Shown in pieces: positions 8,777 to 15,514 of a stretch of 18,599 nucleotides of DNA (position 1 is its first letter; the number at the start of each line of letters is the position of its first letter). The DNA is taken from positions 1 to 18,599 of the forward strand of contig JBEBGV010000084.1 in NCBI GenBank assembly GCA_040081265.1, written 5' to 3'. Under the pieces are notes generated by a model that made no database searches, had not been told where the DNA came from, and was given only the letters and a program-made list of their open reading frames with translations. The translations under genes and the position numbers were made by a program. This stretch comes from JBEBGV01 sp040081265 (GTDB lineage: Bacteria > Acidobacteriota > Vicinamibacteria > Vicinamibacterales > UBA2999).

Positions 8777-9100
8777 ATGAAAAAACGAATGCTGTTTGCG
8801 ATGCTGGCGTTGACCGTAATGACCTTCGGCTCACGCGTGCAGTTGTTTGCCCACGAAGGGCATGATCATAAGGTGATGGGAACCGTGACGATGGCGGGTG
8901 CGGACCACGTGATGCTCAAGGACCAGGACGGCAAGGACGTCACGGTCCACGTGACGAAGGACACCAAGGTCAAGGCGAAGCCTGCCGTCAAGGTGGCCGA
9001 TATCAAGCCCGGTACGCGCGTCGTCATCACGGCCGAGATGGAGAAGGACCAGATGATGGCGAAGACCATCGAGGTTGGCGCCGCAGCGACGTCCAAGTAG
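8777..9100 (+). CDS. Small secreted protein with AHEGHDH motif and DUF5666-like domain
   Basis: Predicted periplasmic protein of 107 residues. The start is the ATG at 8777, with GGAG (8767-8770) 6 nt upstream; earlier in-frame ATGs (8720, 8765) lie inside or against copB. The signal peptide is MKKRMLFAMLALTVMTFG, with cleavage near AHEGHDH (25-31), so the mature protein would begin with a His/Asp cluster suited to binding Cu or Zn. The rest (GTVTMAGADHVMLKDQDGKDV ... IKPGTRVVITAE) reads as a small beta-barrel of DUF5666 type: alternating strands, a K-rich middle and a final acidic strand. It lies 25 bp after copB and 18 bp before the next gene, so probably belongs to the same operon. A metallochaperone role is inferred from motif and context. 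Confidence 0.78.
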   Translation: MKKRMLFAMLALTVMTFGSRVQLFAHEGHDHKVMGTVTMAGADHVMLKDQDGKDVTVHVTKDTKVKAKPAVKVADIKPGTRVVITAEMEKDQMMAKTIEVGAAATSK

Positions 9101-9118
9101 CCGACGGGAAGGAATACG

Positions 9119-9595
9119 GTGGAAGGGACCGTTGGAACCGCCCTGGCCGACCTGGAGCGTTCCGGGCTGGCCAGGACGATTCGCGATTCGTTTGCGCTCA
9201 CAGCAACGTTGAGCGCCGTTCATGCCGTGGGATTCACCCTGATCATGGGCGGTGCACTGTTGTCGAACCTTCGGTTGGCGGGCGCACTCTTTCGGGAGCG
9301 TCCCGCCGGCGAGGTGGTGCTGCCGGGCGTTCGCAGCATCCAGGCCGGGCTCGCGATCAGTATCGTCACGGGCTTGCTGCTGTTCGCGCCGCGCGCAGTC
9401 GCGGCGGCTGGAAGCGGCATGTTCCGGCTGAAGATGCTCGCCCTCATCACGGCGGTTGCTGTGCAGTTTCTGGTGATTCGGCCCGCGGTCCGTCGCGGCG
9501 TGCGAGCGGGAGCAGCCAGATATCTCGGGATTGTCGGGCTGGCGTTCTGGACGAGCCTGGCGCTGGCGGCCTGCGCGTACATCCTGCTGGAATAA
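9119..9595 (+). CDS. DUF6644-like four-helix membrane protein (paralogue 1)
   Basis: Integral membrane protein of 158 residues starting with GTG at 9119, preceded by GGAAGGA (9106-9112). Hydrophobic segments are at about 28-55, 72-92, 100-122 and 135-157. The first contains a buried His (H35 in SAVHAVG) followed by MGGALLSNLRLAG; the third opens with FRLKMLAL. The next gene has the same layout (THLLG, DFRLLG, FRIKLAAL), so the two are paralogues. I recognise the pattern as DUF6644, a family without an assigned function. The helix count and buried His recall small cytochrome b561- or CopD-like modules, but this is speculative. It is 4 bp from its partner and probably in the copA-copB operon. 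Confidence 0.72.
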   Translation: MEGTVGTALADLERSGLARTIRDSFALTATLSAVHAVGFTLIMGGALLSNLRLAGALFRERPAGEVVLPGVRSIQAGLAISIVTGLLLFAPRAVAAAGSGMFRLKMLALITAVAVQFLVIRPAVRRGVRAGAARYLGIVGLAFWTSLALAACAYILLE

Positions 9596-9599
9596 GGCG

Positions 9600-10091
9600 A
9601 TGACCTTCCTCGAGATATGTCAGTGGCTCGAATCCAGCAGGCTCGGCGAGATGGTCACGCTGTCCCAGTGGGGTTTTCCCATCCTGGTCACAACGCACCT
9701 GCTGGGACTCGGTGTGTCTGTGGGCACAATCATGTGGATGGACTTTCGACTGCTCGGGTGGTTCCTTCCATCGGTGCCCGTGCCTGAGGTGTATCGCCGC
9801 GTGGCTCCACTGGCGCTCACCGGGTTCGCCGTCATGTTTCTGTCCGGCATCGTCTTGTTCGTCGGGTATGCCACCTCGGCGTACGGGAACACGTTCTTTC
9901 GCATCAAGCTGGCGGCGCTGCTCGTGGCCGGTGTCAATGCGGCGGCGTACCACTTGTTTACCGAACGGCAGGTCGCGACGTGGACAGGCCGGCGCCTCCC
10001 ATGGCCGGCGCGAGCGGCCGGTCTTGTTTCGATCGGCGTCTGGACGACCGTGGTGCTGGCCGGGCGGATGATGTCCTACACGATGTTCTGA
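9600..10091 (+). CDS. DUF6644-like four-helix membrane protein (paralogue 2)
   Basis: Integral membrane protein of 163 residues. The ATG at 9600 lies 4 bp after the previous stop, with AAGG inside the junction as ribosome-binding site; upstream frame extension to 9531 would overlap the first paralogue and is rejected. It opens with LEICQWLESSRLGE, then TM1 with H33 (THLLGLGVSVG) and DFRLLG, TM2 (~70-92), TM3 starting FRIKLAALL (~101-120) and TM4 (~140-158). A second in-membrane His, H118 (AAYHLF), has no counterpart in paralogue 1, which has hydrophobic residues there. The asymmetry suggests two specialised subunits of one complex rather than redundant copies. A role in copper handling or electron transfer is inferred only from the neighbourhood. 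Confidence 0.74.
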   Translation: MTFLEICQWLESSRLGEMVTLSQWGFPILVTTHLLGLGVSVGTIMWMDFRLLGWFLPSVPVPEVYRRVAPLALTGFAVMFLSGIVLFVGYATSAYGNTFFRIKLAALLVAGVNAAAYHLFTERQVATWTGRRLPWPARAAGLVSIGVWTTVVLAGRMMSYTMF

Positions 10092-10160
10092 TCGACCGGG
10101 CGTGCCAGTGTGGCTCGTCTCAGCGGACGCATCGGTATATCCTGTTTCGGAGGAGCACTT

Positions 10161-10616
10161 ATGAGAGTAAACCGACGAGATCTGCTGGCCCTGGTCCCAC
10201 TGGTGCTGGTGAGCGGGAGTCGTGCGTTGGCGCAGACGCCGCAGATTGACGTGGTCAGGGATCCGACCTGCGGCTGCTGCTTGAACTGGGTGACGCATCT
10301 CGAGAAAGCCGGCTTCACCGTCACGGTGACCGAGTCTACCGACATGGACGCGGTCAAGGACAAGCGCGGCGTGCCGAAGGGCGCCCGCTCATGTCACACC
10401 GGCGTGGTCGCCGGCTATGTGCTCGAAGGCCACGTCCCCGCCGCCGACGTGAAGCGCCTGCTGAAGGATCGTCCGAAGGTCGCCGGCCTGGCGGTTCCGG
10501 GGATGCCGGTCGGCTCGCCGGGCATGGAGTCGTCAACCGGTCGCGTGCAGCCGTACGACGTGCTGGCCTTCGACACCGCCGGCAAGACCTCGGTATTCGC
10601 GAGTTACGGCCGCTGA
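10161..10616 (+). CDS. DUF411 periplasmic metal-binding protein (CopG-like)
   Basis: Small exported metal-binding protein of the DUF411 family, commonly found beside copper-resistance genes. The start at 10161 has a strong GGAGGAG (10149-10155) 5 nt upstream. The 151-residue product has a signal peptide with an RR pair (MRVNRRDLLALVPLVLV), then a thioredoxin-like fold core: DPTCGCCLNW (C37, C39, C40), SCHTG (C78, H79), EGHVPA (H91), and GLAVPGMPVGSPGME (Met 115 and 122). These are the conserved family positions likely to bind Cu. The final strand YDVLAFD is also typical. It lies 69 bp after the DUF6644 pair, in the same direction, and is the last + gene before the convergent junction. Confidence 0.9.
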   Translation: MRVNRRDLLALVPLVLVSGSRALAQTPQIDVVRDPTCGCCLNWVTHLEKAGFTVTVTESTDMDAVKDKRGVPKGARSCHTGVVAGYVLEGHVPAADVKRLLKDRPKVAGLAVPGMPVGSPGMESSTGRVQPYDVLAFDTAGKTSVFASYGR

Positions 10617-10629
10617 CGGGCACCTGGTT

Positions 10630-10653
10630 GGCCGAGCCACTTCTGGCCCGGCC
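10630..10653. terminator. Strong hairpin between convergent genes, likely bidirectional terminator
   Basis: GGCCGAGCCA (10630-10639), CTTC loop (10640-10643), TGGCCCGGCC (10644-10653). The arms pair over 10 positions with one A.C mismatch. It sits in the 51-bp gap between the ends of the DUF411 gene (+) and the YHS gene (-), the expected place for a shared terminator. Neither side has a clear U-tract, so termination may not be classical intrinsic. Confidence 0.55.
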
Positions 10654-10667
10654 TCCGAGCTCTGTCG

Positions 10668-10811
10668 TTACTTCGTATACTGCGCCGGGTTGGCGTCGAA
10701 CTTGGTCTTGCAGCCTTTCGCGCAGAAATAGTAGGTCTTGCCTTCGTACTCGCTTGTCGCCACCGCTTTGGCGGGGTCGACCTGCATGCCGCACACAACA
10801 TCGCGTTCCAT
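10668..10811 (-). CDS. 47-residue YHS-domain protein
   Basis: Short gene easily missed by length cut-offs. On the - strand, ATG at 10811 follows GGAGG 5 nt upstream and the frame ends with TAA at 10668. The product starts MERDVVCGMQVDP and continues with TYYFCAKGCKTKF and NPAQY. These are the YHS-domain hallmarks: CGM, then FC with a second Cys three residues on, and a closing F/Y. It closely resembles the N-terminal YHS domain of the copper ATPase at 2633 (VCGMTIDPEKA ... YYFC-like HYFCNPSC). YHS domains bind Cu or other soft metals through their Cys, so a cytoplasmic copper chaperone or buffer is plausible. It begins 9 bp after the GAPDH stop, so the two are probably co-transcribed. Confidence 0.87.
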   Translation of the reverse strand: MERDVVCGMQVDPAKAVATSEYEGKTYYFCAKGCKTKFDANPAQYTK

Positions 10812-10820
10812 AATTCCTCC

Positions 10821-11861
10821 TCACATGAGTGCCGTCGTGACGCCGAGCGACGCATTCGTCCTCGCGATGGACTCATCCCCGTTCCTCACGAGTCCAGTTA
10901 GCGCTCGAATGGCGTCGATCGTTTCCGGAATCACGATAGCCTGGTTGTCGACCATGTAGGCATAGAACAGTTCGTCGCCTTGGACACTCAGCATATCGGC
11001 CCACAGCGCAACCTCATAGAGGTTGTCGTGCGGACGGCCGCGATCGGCCATCAGCTCTTTCACCGTGTTGAGGGCAACCAGCCCGTCGCCCGTGTTGATC
11101 AGTGCGATTCGTGATGAAGTGCGGAACGCGTTGAGGACTTCGTCCTTAGTGGCGGCGCGTGTCATCTGAATGGACCAGTAATGCAGGTGGGCCAGCGTCT
11201 CGGGAACCTTGACAGCCATCGTCACGACGTCGAGGTCGGGATCGACGCTCTGCGCGTCGGGACCCTGGTGACTCGGAATCTCCGGCTCGGGTACCAGCGT
11301 GTTCATGATGCCGCTCTCGTGGCTTTCCCACGGATCAGTGGCCCGCCGCAGCAGCGTCCCTCTGGCCCGCCGCAGCAGCCCGCCCCGCTTGAGGGCGCTC
11401 AGCGTGCGGACGATCGACGTCGTGTTGCACGACACGACGCGCGTCGCATCGCGATTGAGCGCGGTGGCATAATTCGCTTCAGCGACGAAAGAATGGCCGG
11501 TGGCGTCGTGCTTCTCGCCGCCCTGGACGATGAACTTGAGGCCGCGGTGGCGATAGCCGTCGACGTTCTTCGCGGCGATACGCTTGGGCGTACAGTCCAC
11601 AACTACGTCGGCCTGATCAAGCAAGTCGTCCAAGGTTCCCGCGACCTCAAGGCCGACTGCGCGCATCGCGCTCGCATGCTCGTCTGTGGCGCCAAACAGA
11701 CGAAAGCCACTCCGGATCGCCATACGCGCCCGCCAATCCGTCACGACGTCCGACACGCCGGCCAGTGACATGTCCTCCTGGAGCGCCACCGCGGCGGCCA
11801 CGCGTTTGCCGATCACGCCATAGCCATTGACCGCGACACGCACCTTCTTTGGCTCAGACAT
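10821..11861 (-). CDS. Archaeal-type (type II) glyceraldehyde-3-phosphate dehydrogenase
   Basis: Oxidises glyceraldehyde-3-phosphate with phosphate and NAD(P)+ to 1,3-bisphosphoglycerate (class II, EC 1.2.1.59 type). Using the ATG at 11861 (GGGGG 5-6 nt upstream) the product is 346 residues; a GTG at 11888 would add nine. The Rossmann motif is VNGYGVIGKRVA (11-22), DCTP is at 89-92, the catalytic Cys is C145 in SCNTT (144-148), followed by LRRATDPWE and SHQGPDAQSV. All are characteristic of archaeal GAPDH and differ from bacterial GapA (no SCTTN context). Length fits the family (~335-345). Divergent from acetate kinase and upstream of the YHS gene. Bacterial copies are uncommon, so horizontal acquisition at some point is likely, though base composition looks like the neighbours. 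Confidence 0.9.
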   Translation of the reverse strand: MSEPKKVRVAVNGYGVIGKRVAAAVALQEDMSLAGVSDVVTDWRARMAIRSGFRLFGATDEHASAMRAVGLEVAGTLDDLLDQADVVVDCTPKRIAAKNVDGYRHRGLKFIVQGGEKHDATGHSFVAEANYATALNRDATRVVSCNTTSIVRTLSALKRGGLLRRARGTLLRRATDPWESHESGIMNTLVPEPEIPSHQGPDAQSVDPDLDVVTMAVKVPETLAHLHYWSIQMTRAATKDEVLNAFRTSSRIALINTGDGLVALNTVKELMADRGRPHDNLYEVALWADMLSVQGDELFYAYMVDNQAIVIPETIDAIRALTGLVRNGDESIARTNASLGVTTALM

Positions 11862-11920
11862 CGATACCCCCACACCATCCTTGATCACGGTGAGAGGTTC
11901 GGGTGTACCGTTTGAGACGC
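11862..11920. promoter_or_regulatory. Short divergent intergenic region between GAPDH and acetate kinase
   Basis: Only 59 bp separate the preferred starts (41 bp if the GTG at 11903 is used for acetate kinase). Both divergent promoters would have to fit here or overlap coding sequence. TTGATC at 11881-11886 is a possible -35 for the + strand, but the matching -10 position (TGTACC, 11904-11909) is poor. No clear operator palindrome was seen. Confidence 0.25.
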
Positions 11921-13132
11921 ATGGCCACAGCCCCTGCGTCAGTCCTGGTGATGAACGGCGGCTCCTCCGGCATCAAGTTTGCGGTGTACCCGGCCGGCGC
12001 ACCACTGAGTCCCTCGCTATACGGCAAGCTCGACCGGGTCGGTCTAGGCAGCACAACGCTGTCGTGGCGTGCGACGGAAGGCGCGTCCCGCGAGGGTGAT
12101 ACTGCGCTGCCGGACGACCAACTGCCTGCGCAGCGCCTGATCGACTGGCTCGAAGCGCGCGAAGAGTTCGCTACTGTCGGCGCCGTGGGGCACCGCGTGG
12201 TCCATGGGATGGCGCATACGGATCCGGAGCGAGTCACGCCAGAGTTGCTCGACGAGCTGCATTGCATCAGGCCTTATGCACCGGATCACCTGCCGCGCGA
12301 GATCGAGGTGATCGAGATGTTTCGCCAGCGCCATCCACACCTGCCGCAGGTGGCCTGCTTTGACACCGCGTTTCACAGCCAGATGCCGCGAGTTGCCAAG
12401 CTGCTGCCGATTCCTCGACGCTATCAGGCTAAGGGCATCCAGCGTTACGGCTTTCATGGCCTGTCGTACGCGTACCTGATGGAAGAGGTTGCTCGGGCGG
12501 CGGGGCCGGAAGCCGCTCAGGGTCGCGTGATCCTCGCTCACCTGGGCAACGGGGCCAGTCTGGCGGCGGTGCAGGGGGGCGCGAGCATCGATACCAGCAT
12601 GGCGTTCACGCCCGCGGCCGGGTTGGTGATGGGCACGCGGACGGGAGACCTGGACCCAGGGTTGGTGTCGTTCCTCGCCCGTACCGAGCAGATGACCGCG
12701 CCGCAGTTCCATCAGATGGTCAATCACGAGTCGGGGCTGCTCGGCGTGTCGGAGGTCAGCGCCGATATGCGCGACCTGCTCGCGCGCGAAGCCGACGATA
12801 TTCGGGCGGCGGACGCTGTGGCGCTGTTCTGTTACCAGGCGAAGAAGTGGGTGGGCGCATTCTCCGCTGCACTCGGCGGGCTGGACACGCTGGTGTTTTC
12901 AGCGGGTATCGGCGAGCGGAGCGCCTCGATTCGCGCCCGCATCTGTGAGGGCCTTGGCTTCCTCGGCATCGAACTGCACGAGGGGCGCAACGCAGAACAC
13001 GCCGCCGTGATCTCTGCGGAGACCAGCCGGGTCACCGTACGCGTCATTCCGACCAACGAAGAAGTGATGATTGCCCGCGCGGTCTCCCGGGTGGTTCACT
13101 TGGGCGCCGACCCAACGGAACGTGAGCCATGA
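11921..13132 (+). CDS. ackA: Acetate kinase
   Basis: Converts acetyl-phosphate and ADP to acetate and ATP; cytoplasmic. 403 residues from the ATG at 11921. A GTG at 11903 (GAGAGG 5 nt upstream) would add six residues and is a real alternative. ASKHA-fold motifs are present: phosphate loop NGGSSGIKF (12-20), GHRVVHG (90-96), catalytic Asp in CFDTAFH (D148), GFHGLSY (178-184), AHLGNGASL (206-214), DTSMAFTPAAGLVMGTRTGDLDPG (224-247, catalytic Arg240), and SAGIGERS (327-334). The third Ser of the usual N-x-G-S-S-S-[IL]-K loop is Gly here. The stop overlaps the phosphoketolase ATG by 4 bp. Coupling to phosphoketolase makes acetyl-phosphate from sugar phosphates the obvious substrate source. Confidence 0.94.
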   Translation: MATAPASVLVMNGGSSGIKFAVYPAGAPLSPSLYGKLDRVGLGSTTLSWRATEGASREGDTALPDDQLPAQRLIDWLEAREEFATVGAVGHRVVHGMAHTDPERVTPELLDELHCIRPYAPDHLPREIEVIEMFRQRHPHLPQVACFDTAFHSQMPRVAKLLPIPRRYQAKGIQRYGFHGLSYAYLMEEVARAAGPEAAQGRVILAHLGNGASLAAVQGGASIDTSMAFTPAAGLVMGTRTGDLDPGLVSFLARTEQMTAPQFHQMVNHESGLLGVSEVSADMRDLLAREADDIRAADAVALFCYQAKKWVGAFSAALGGLDTLVFSAGIGERSASIRARICEGLGFLGIELHEGRNAEHAAVISAETSRVTVRVIPTNEEVMIARAVSRVVHLGADPTEREP

Positions 13133-15513
13133 ACCCAGAATCGTCACCCCTTTCTCGAGACGCGCTCCGCAAGATCGACGCGTACTGGCGAGCCGCGAAC
13201 TACCTCTCCGTCGGCCAGATCTACCTCTATGACAATCCGCTGTTGAAGCAGCCGCTCACTTTGGCGCACATCAAGCCTCGCCTGTTGGGGCATTGGGGCA
13301 CCACGCCCGGGCTGAACTTCGTGTACGTGCACCTGAACCGGGTGATCACCGAGCACGACCTGAGCGTTCTCTACATCGCCGGTCCGGGTCACGGCGGTCC
13401 CGGCATGGTGGCGAACGCGTATCTGGAGCAGACGTACAGCGACGTGTATCCACACATTTCGCGGGACGAAGAGGGGATGAAGCGCCTCTTTACGCAGTTC
13501 TCATTCCCAGGGGGCATCCCCAGCCACGTCGCGCCGGAGACGCCTGGCTCGATTCACGAGGGCGGGGAACTGGGCTACTCGCTGTCGCACGCCTTTGGTG
13601 CGGCGTTCGACAATCCCGCTCTGCTTGTCGCGTGCGTCATCGGCGACGGCGAAGCGGAAACGGCGGCACTCGCCACCAGTTGGCACTCGAATAAGTTTCT
13701 CAATCCGGTCCACGACGGCGCCGTGCTGCCCATCCTGCACCTGAACGGGTACAAGATTGCGGGCCCTACCGTGCTGGCGCGTATTCCGCGCGAGGAATTA
13801 GAGGCACTGATCCGCGGCTACGGGTACGTGCCCTATGTCGTCGAGGGCGACGACCCGATGGACATGCACCAGCGGATGGCCTCGACACTCGACACCGTCG
13901 TCGCCGACATTGGTCGCATCCAGCGCGATGCCCGCGCGAACGGGTTCACGACGCGTCCGCGCTGGCCCATGATCATCCTCCGTTCACCCAAGGGGTGGAC
14001 CGGCCCCAAGGTGGTGGACGGGAAGCAAACCGAGGGCACGTTCCGTTCGCATCAAGTGCCGATGGCCGAGATGAGCCGGCCGGGCCACGTGAGAATTCTG
14101 GATGAGTGGCTGCAGAGCTACCGGCCGCAGGAGTTGTTCGACACGACAGGCCGCCTCATGCCAGAACTCTCCGCGTTGGCTCCCAGAGGGGAGCGGCGGA
14201 TGAGCGCCAATCCCCACGCCAACGGAGGTCTGCTGCTACGCGACCTGCGGCTGCCGGAGTTCCGCGACTACGCCGTGACAGTGCCGCAACCGGGCGCGGT
14301 GGATGCCGAGGCTACGCGCGTCCAGGGCGAATTCATCCGCGACGTCATCACCCACAACCCGGACAATTTCCGCGTGTTCAGCCCGGACGAAACGACCTCG
14401 AATCGGTGGAACGCCGTGTTCGAGGTGACGAATCGGTGTTCGACCGCCGAGATCCTTCCCACCGACGACCACGTTGCACCCGATGGGCGCGTGATGGAGA
14501 TGCTGAGCGAACACCAGTGCGAAGGCTGGCTCGAAGGCTACCTGCTCACGGGCCGCCACGGCTTCTTCTCCTGCTACGAGGCGTTCATTCACATCATCGA
14601 TTCCATGTTCAACCAGCACGCCAAGTGGTTGAAGGTCTCGAATGAGATCCCGTGGCGCCGACCGATTGCCTCACTCAACTATCTGCTCACGTCCCATGTG
14701 TGGAGGCAGGACCACAACGGCTTCAGCCATCAAGACCCTGGCTTCATCGACCTCGTGGCGAACAAGAAGGCCGACGTCATTCGTGTCTATCTGCCGCCCG
14801 ACGCCAACACGCTGCTGTCGGTCACCGACCACTGCCTGCGCAGCCGCAACTACGTCAACGTCATCGTGGCCGGCAAGCAACCGTCGCCACAATGGCTGGA
14901 CATGGACGCGGCCATTACGCACTGCGCGGCAGGGCTCGGGATCTGGCCCTGGGCCAGCAACGATCAGGGTGGAGAGCCGGATGTGGTCATGGCGTGCTGC
15001 GGGGACGTACCCACCCTCGAGACACTGGCCGCGGTCGAGTTGCTCCGGAGCCATTTCCCAGACCTGAAAGTCCGGGTGATTAACGTCGTCAATCTCATGA
15101 AGCTCCAGCCTCAGAGCCAGCATCCCCACGGCCTCAGCGACGAGGAATTCGACCGCCTCTTCACGACAGACAAGCCGATCATCTTTGCCTATCACGGGTA
15201 TCCATTGCTCATCCATCGGCTGACTTATCGGCGCACGAATCACCACAACCTGCACGTGCGCGGCTTCAAGGAGGAAGGCACGACGACCACACCATTCGAC
15301 ATGGTTGTGCTGAACGACCTCGATCGCTTTCACCTTGTGGCCGACGTGATCGCCCGCGTACCCGTCCTGGGCTCTCGCGCGGCCGCCGTCCAGCAGGCGA
15401 TGCGCAACAAGCTGGTCGAGCACAAGCAGTACATCAACAGGCATGGCGAGGACATGCCGGAGATTCGGAACTGGAGATGGACTCTGGGCACGGCCGGGGG
15501 AGCACGGCACTGA
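13129..15513 (+). CDS. xfp: Phosphoketolase (xylulose-5-phosphate/fructose-6-phosphate)
   Basis: TPP-dependent enzyme that phosphorolytically cleaves xylulose-5-P to glyceraldehyde-3-P and acetyl-P, and often fructose-6-P to erythrose-4-P and acetyl-P. At 794 residues it is the normal family length. Visible motifs: LLGHWGTTPGLNF (52-64), AGPGHGGPGMVANAYLE (84-100), HEGGELGYSLSHAFGAA (143-159), TPP-binding GDGEAET (172-178) with LATSWHSNKFLNP, LHLNGYKI (203-210), and the C-terminal stretch NYVNVIVAGKQP. Starts 4 bp inside the acetate kinase end. With acetate kinase downstream in flux and GAPDH divergently encoded, it forms a short carbon-conserving ATP route. Whether it prefers X5P alone or both substrates cannot be read from sequence. 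Confidence 0.96.
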   Translation: MNPESSPLSRDALRKIDAYWRAANYLSVGQIYLYDNPLLKQPLTLAHIKPRLLGHWGTTPGLNFVYVHLNRVITEHDLSVLYIAGPGHGGPGMVANAYLEQTYSDVYPHISRDEEGMKRLFTQFSFPGGIPSHVAPETPGSIHEGGELGYSLSHAFGAAFDNPALLVACVIGDGEAETAALATSWHSNKFLNPVHDGAVLPILHLNGYKIAGPTVLARIPREELEALIRGYGYVPYVVEGDDPMDMHQRMASTLDTVVADIGRIQRDARANGFTTRPRWPMIILRSPKGWTGPKVVDGKQTEGTFRSHQVPMAEMSRPGHVRILDEWLQSYRPQELFDTTGRLMPELSALAPRGERRMSANPHANGGLLLRDLRLPEFRDYAVTVPQPGAVDAEATRVQGEFIRDVITHNPDNFRVFSPDETTSNRWNAVFEVTNRCSTAEILPTDDHVAPDGRVMEMLSEHQCEGWLEGYLLTGRHGFFSCYEAFIHIIDSMFNQHAKWLKVSNEIPWRRPIASLNYLLTSHVWRQDHNGFSHQDPGFIDLVANKKADVIRVYLPPDANTLLSVTDHCLRSRNYVNVIVAGKQPSPQWLDMDAAITHCAAGLGIWPWASNDQGGEPDVVMACCGDVPTLETLAAVELLRSHFPDLKVRVINVVNLMKLQPQSQHPHGLSDEEFDRLFTTDKPIIFAYHGYPLLIHRLTYRRTNHHNLHVRGFKEEGTTTTPFDMVVLNDLDRFHLVADVIARVPVLGSRAAAVQQAMRNKLVEHKQYINRHGEDMPEIRNWRWTLGTAGGARH

Positions 15514-15514
15514 C

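Noticed and set aside
10391..10813. + strand frame of 140 codons across the convergent junction
   Set aside because: Arg-rich shadow covering both the DUF411 gene and the opposite-strand YHS gene.
15443..15514. 24-residue N-terminal extension of the MFS protein
   Set aside because: Lies inside phosphoketolase and is polar before TM1; the GTG at 15515 gives a normal start.
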